DNA of 64,000 bases from Mycobacterium tilburgii (GTDB taxonomy: Bacteria > Actinomycetota > Actinomycetes > Mycobacteriales > Mycobacteriaceae): positions 1-64,000 of the forward strand of contig NZ_LR655697.1 in the NCBI RefSeq assembly GCF_902168065.1, given 5' to 3'. The notes under the pieces are model-generated. The model saw only the letters and a list, made by a program, of their open reading frames with translations. It did not search any database and had not been told where the DNA came from. Positions 60,700 to 64,000 of the stretch are shown piece by piece; positions within the stretch are counted from its first letter, which is position 1, and the number at the start of each line of letters is the position of its first letter. The position numbers and the translations under genes are program-made.

Positions 60700-62678
60700 C
60701 TACTTGCCGATGCCGGTGTGGCCTAAATCACCCTCGCCTGCCGGTGGCCGCCACAACCGCGGCTCGATCCCGAGGATCCTGGCCCGGATCCACCAGGTGG
60801 CTTCGATTGCCGCCGCGCCCGCGACCCCGATGCCCACCGCGGTGAGCGTCACCACGTGATCCGACGGATCCAGCAGAAACTTATGTTTAGCCAGCGGGAT
60901 GCTGAAAATCGCGAGGTAGGCTTGATGTTGTCGATCACCCGCCGGCCCTCGCCCACGACATAGGGAAGCGTGGCAAATTTGTTGTCAAACAACACTATCT
61001 GGGTCACTGCGCGCGACGCTGGACTACCGGCTCCCATAGCCACACCGATGTCCGCATCCTTGGGCGCCAGCACGTCGTTGACGCCGTCGCCGGTCATCGC
61101 CACGGTGTGTCCATACGCCTGCAGGACGTGCACGATGGCACGTTTCTGATCCGGCCGCACCCGCCCGAAGATGGTGTAGGCGTCCAGGGTGTACGCCAAC
61201 GCGGCGGGGTCCTCGGGCAGGTGGTGGGCGTACAGCGCCTCACCGTGCAAGCCGAGCTTGGCCGCGACGGTGCCGACCGACACCGCATTGTCGCCGGAGA
61301 TCACCTTCACCGAAACATGCTGTGCTGCAAAAAATTTCATCGTTGAGCGCGCGTCTGTCCGCACCTTCTGCTCCAGCACCACCAGCGCGGCCGGCGTTAC
61401 CCGGCCGGGCGCACCCGGGTCGTCCACCGCGAGGTCTGCGACGCCGAGATGCAGCACCCACAGCCCGCGCGCCGAGCTGTTCGGCCTGCGCGGCCGCCGG
61501 TGACCCCGGTTCGAGCAATACGTCGGGCACGCCGATCGCCCAGTTGCCGTGCTCGCCGAAGGGCACCCCGCTCCATTTGGTGGCCGACTTAAACGGGTCC
61601 CACGCCGTGGCGGTCCAGCCGGGCGGCCGGCCGCAGGCATCGGCGATCGCATGCATGCTCGCATTGGGACGTGCGTCGGCCACGGCCAGCGCGGCGAGTG
61701 CATCGGTCACCGCCGCCGAATGCTCACCGGCAAGTTCGATGACCTCGGAAACCCGCATACCGCTTTCGGTCAGCGTGCCAGTCTTGTCGGCACACACCAC
61801 GTCGACCCGGGCCAATCCCTCGTTGGCCGTTAATTCCTGTACCAGACAACGACGTTGGCCGAGCCTGATGACGCCGGCCGTAAACGCGATCGATGTCATC
61901 AGCACCAGGCCCTCGGGCACCATCGGCACCAGCGCGCCCGCCGTCCGCAGCACCGACTCACGCCAACCCGCATGCGTGGTGAAAACATCTGCGTGTAAAT
62001 CGTCAAAAGGCCGGCCGGCGCCAGGAGGTAGGTGATGAACTGCAGAATCCGGTTGATGCCGTTGCGCAGTTAGGATTTCACCAAAGTGAATTTGCTGGCC
62101 TCCGCGGCGAGCTTGGCGGCGTAGACCGCCTCGCCCACACTAGTTGCGCGGTAGGCGCCGGTGCCGGCGACGACGAAACTTCCCGACATGACCAGATCGC
62201 CGGCATGCTTGCCGATCGGGTCGGCTTCCCCGGTCAGCAACGATTCGTCGACCTCCAGGTTGTCGCCCTCGACCACCTGGCCGTCGACGACGATCTGGTC
62301 TCCCGGGCCGAGCTCGATAATGTCGTCGAGCACGAACTCGCCGGGCGGCACTGCGCGAGTAACGGATTGCCTGCGCACCGACGCGCTTTGCCTGCCCGAC
62401 GATGGCGAGTGCATCCAATGTCCGTTTTGCCCGGATCTCCTGGATCATGCCGATGATGCTGCTGGCGATGATCAGCAGGCCGAACAGGCCGTTGAGCCCA
62501 TCGCCACCACGATCATCAGCAGCACACCCAGGATCGCGTTGATCCGGGTGAATACGTTGGCGTGGACGATCTCCGCGACGCTGCGGGTGGCGCGTGCCGG
62601 AAGTGCATTGGTGCGCCCGTCGGCCATCCGCTGGGCCACCTCGACGTCGGTGAGGCCTGCGGCGACGACGCGGGTCAT
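60700..62678 (-). pseudogene. ctpE: P-type cation ATPase CtpE-like, decayed
   Basis: ATG 62678 opens [20 protein letters not shown] and the first helix. Broken frames then give [20 protein letters not shown] with [14 protein letters not shown], the phosphorylation motif [40 protein letters not shown] and [20 protein letters not shown]. After a deletion of several C-terminal helices it ends [20 protein letters not shown] and GHTGIGK at 60700. CtpE of M. tuberculosis is linked to calcium uptake. At least six frame breaks make it non-functional. Confidence 0.9.
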
Positions 62679-62822
62679 CGGGTGAACGTTCCCAGCTGGT
62701 CGGTGTCGTAGTACTCGAGATTCAACCTGGCGCCGGGGAAACCGGAGAACACCGTCTTGGAAATCGTTCCGGGCGGCGCATTTTCGTCGGTTATCGAGAA
62801 GGTGAAGGTATCGCCGTCCCAG
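62675..62822 (-). pseudogene. Serine hydrolase/beta-lactamase-like protein (Rv0907-like), 3' stub
   Basis: Only about 48 C-terminal codons remain: [20 protein letters not shown], then [19 protein letters not shown]. The stop overlaps the ctpE ATG (ATGA). Position and end sequence fit Rv0907, which precedes ctpE in M. tuberculosis. The catalytic domain is entirely gone. Upstream, at about 62822, a mug fragment on the opposite strand begins. Confidence 0.6.
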
Positions 62823-62995
62823 TGGGGTCAGCGGGGTCCGATTCCTGGGTCCTGGGGCCGCTACGCACCCGGCTTCGCCGGCACCACCGCATGGGTGCTG
62901 CCGAACCCGAGCGGTCTCAACAGAAGCTTCACGCTTGACGACCTCGTCCGTGCGTACACCGAGCTACGTTGTGCACTGGAACAATCCGGTCCGGG
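62823..62995 (+). pseudogene. G/U mismatch-specific DNA glycosylase (Mug-like), C-terminal stub
   Basis: [20 protein letters not shown] and [10 protein letters not shown] match the C-terminal motif of Mug-family uracil-DNA glycosylases (VLPNPSGLN). Only about 45 codons are recognisable. The fragment sits on the plus strand between two minus-strand remnants, so it is a stray piece left by deletion or insertion. Confidence 0.6.
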
Positions 62996-63000
62996 TCCCG

Positions 63001-63852
63001 CTACATCCGCCACCACGGGTGCAGGCGCGGCGGCCCGGCAGCGTCGACGCGCTGGCCGGGAACGGGGACCGCAACCGCGACGTCGGCGCTCTGCGCGGCC
63101 GCGAGCAGCCTTTCGGGGGCTCGGCCCACGGGTGCGGGGCCAACCGGAAGGTGCCCCAATGGGTGGGCATCAGCAGCCCGGACCCGGCGGCGTTGAGATC
63201 CTGGTGGGCCCGCACCGCTTCCTCCGGATTCATGTAGGATGTCCGACCACGCGGGGTTGTAGGCGCCGACCGGCACAGGGTCACGCCGAACGGCCCGTGG
63301 TCGAAGCCGATCTGCTCGAAGCTCTTGGTGTACCCTGCGTCCCTGCCGAAGTAGACCCGACGGGGGTGGGACCGATGGTGGCCCCAGGAGGCCCACAGGG
63401 TGTTGTTACGGTCGGTGAAGCGGCCCGAAAAGATGGTCGTAGTGGTGGCTGATGACCACGGGCAGCGCCTCGAGCGCCACCGGCGGCGGGTGCAGACGCT
63501 CGGGGACCCACCACGTCCGACGGCGAACACCGCTGGCTCCACACCGGATCGGTGAGCACCCGTTAACCGTCGATCTCAAGCAGCGCCGTGGAGTGGCCCA
63601 GCCAGCTGACCGCCAGGAGGCCGGGGTCGGCGTCGAAGGTGCCCGGCGCCGCCAACGGGATCAGGTCGGGCGGCCGACTCCGACCGCGTGGCCGACGAGG
63701 TCCCACGCGATCAGCGTAAGCTGCTCGCGGTTCAGGTCGGTATTCGAACGTGGCTCGAGGTTGAGGAACGCCCCGTCGCGGCAATTGGGCGAGTGTTGCG
63801 TCACCGCCCCGATCGAGACTGGATCGGCACCCTAGGGCGGCCGGTGCCCCAT
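63001..63852 (-). pseudogene. Metallo-beta-lactamase-fold hydrolase (Rv0906-like), broken
   Basis: ATG 63852 gives MGHRPP, then TAG at codon 7, then ADPGLLAVSWLGHSTALLEI and RVLTDPVWSQRCSPSDVVGP. The metal motif HxHxDH is reduced to VISHHYDHL with an adjacent deletion. Later pieces TKSFEQIGFDHGPFGVTLCR and MNPEEAVRAHQDLNAAGSGL with LMPTHWGTFRLAPHPWAEPP end at 63001. The family includes NAPE-PLD-like lipid hydrolases. A nonsense codon, frameshifts and a metal-site deletion are all present. Confidence 0.85.
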
Positions 63853-63858
63853 GCAGCA

Positions 63859-63902
63859 CCCACCCGCCCGCGGCACCCTCACGCTTGCCGCGGGCGGGTG
63901 GG
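63859..63902 (-). terminator. Large hairpin terminator after the enoyl-CoA hydratase gene
   Basis: A perfect 17-bp stem (CCCACCCGCCCGCGGCA with its complement) encloses a ten-base loop. It begins 26 bases past the echA stop and just before the metallo-hydrolase start. It lacks a T-run, which is common for mycobacterial terminators. Confidence 0.8.
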
Positions 63903-63928
63903 CCGCAGTGCGGCGGGCACCATCCCTG

Positions 63929-64000
63929 TCAGGCCCCTTGAAACCTCGGTGGTCGCTTCTCGACCCGGGCAACTTGCGCTTCGATGACGTCCTGGCTGGC
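63929..64000 (-). CDS. Enoyl-CoA hydratase (EchA6-like), C-terminal end only
   Basis: The last 23 codons, reading SQDVIEAQVARVEKRPPRFQ then GA and a stop at 63929, match the C-terminal EKRPPRF ending of crotonase-fold enzymes such as Rv0905 (echA6). The rest lies beyond the right edge. Its position before Rv0906-, Rv0907- and ctpE-like sequences agrees with M. tuberculosis order. Confidence 0.65.
   Translation of the reverse strand, partial: ASQDVIEAQVARVEKRPPRFQGA

Overview
The window is high-GC DNA from a mycobacterium, probably a slow grower with a decaying genome. Several signals agree: a Mycobacterium-type S10/spc ribosomal block, a mycofactocin (mft) locus beside it, a cobalamin riboswitch upstream of metE, prpDBC with the iron-sulfur regulator prpR, 13E12-type HNH elements, a DUF3556 membrane protein and an Rv0909/Rv0910-type toxin-antitoxin pair. 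The species cannot be fixed from the sequence. Gene order matches remembered blocks of M. tuberculosis H37Rv, all inverted and brought together: about Rv1133-Rv1101 (3-30 kb), Rv0723-Rv0693 (31.8-56.6 kb) and Rv0910-Rv0905 (60-64 kb). This implies at least two rearrangement breakpoints relative to H37Rv.

The main theme is gene decay. Roughly thirty genes are broken by frameshifts, nonsense codons or deletions. More than 20 ribosomal protein genes and the neighbouring housekeeping genes (metE, prpC, prpD, prpR, ppdK, gnd, zwf, ychF, ispH, xseAB, hsd) are open from start to stop. That contrast argues against sequencing error. No insertion sequence is recognisable. Many losses look like deletions that join the stumps of two neighbours (ephC/bpoB, adenylate cyclase/VOC, glycosyltransferase/GAP, mftC/DUF2332, AI-2E/LLM, serine hydrolase/mug).

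Layout. 0-2.8 kb: an NAD(P)-binding protein running off the left edge, then remnants of a type III polyketide synthase, a TrpB2-like enzyme and an NAD(P)-binding protein carrying an 18-bp tandem repeat. 2.8-5.4 kb: cobalamin riboswitch and metE. 5.5-6.9 kb: DUF3556 pseudogene. 7-12 kb: methylcitrate cycle operon prpD-prpB-prpC opposite prpR; prpB has an in-frame deletion in its catalytic barrel. 12-22.4 kb: amine oxidase and 13E12 pseudogenes, doxX, ppdK and its partner, acyltransferase/epoxide hydrolase/peroxidase remnants, gnd2-zwf1, cyclase and VOC stumps. 22.5-29.3 kb: ychF, a DUF6542 membrane protein, ispH, lipid-droplet protein, xseA-xseB and 3beta-HSD with a KstR-like operator. 29.4-31.7 kb: transporter, luciferase-like and lipase pseudogenes. 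31.8-36.1 kb: spc-type operon rplN to rplO. 36.3-41.1 kb: an eroded insert between the ribosomal clusters (13E12, two DUF4436 copies, lipoprotein, arylsulfatase). 41.2-46.6 kb: S10 operon. 47-51.7 kb: P450, luciferase-like, TetR, MFS, glycosyltransferase and GAP pseudogenes. 51.7-56.6 kb: mycofactocin locus with intact mftG and mftF, deleted mftE, frameshifted mftD and a mftC stub. 56.6-59.4 kb: DUF2332, VOC and carotenoid oxygenase remnants plus a VOC gene that survived two compensating frameshifts. 59.5-64 kb: membrane protein, toxin-antitoxin pair, ctpE pseudogene, serine hydrolase and mug stumps, metallo-hydrolase pseudogene, and the 3' end of an enoyl-CoA hydratase.

Functionally, the ribosomal, central carbon (pentose phosphate, propionyl-CoA), isoprenoid, DNA repair and methionine genes are kept. 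Accessory redox, sulfatase, lipid and secondary-metabolism genes are being lost. The mycofactocin system, a peptide-derived redox cofactor pathway, appears to have been lost recently.
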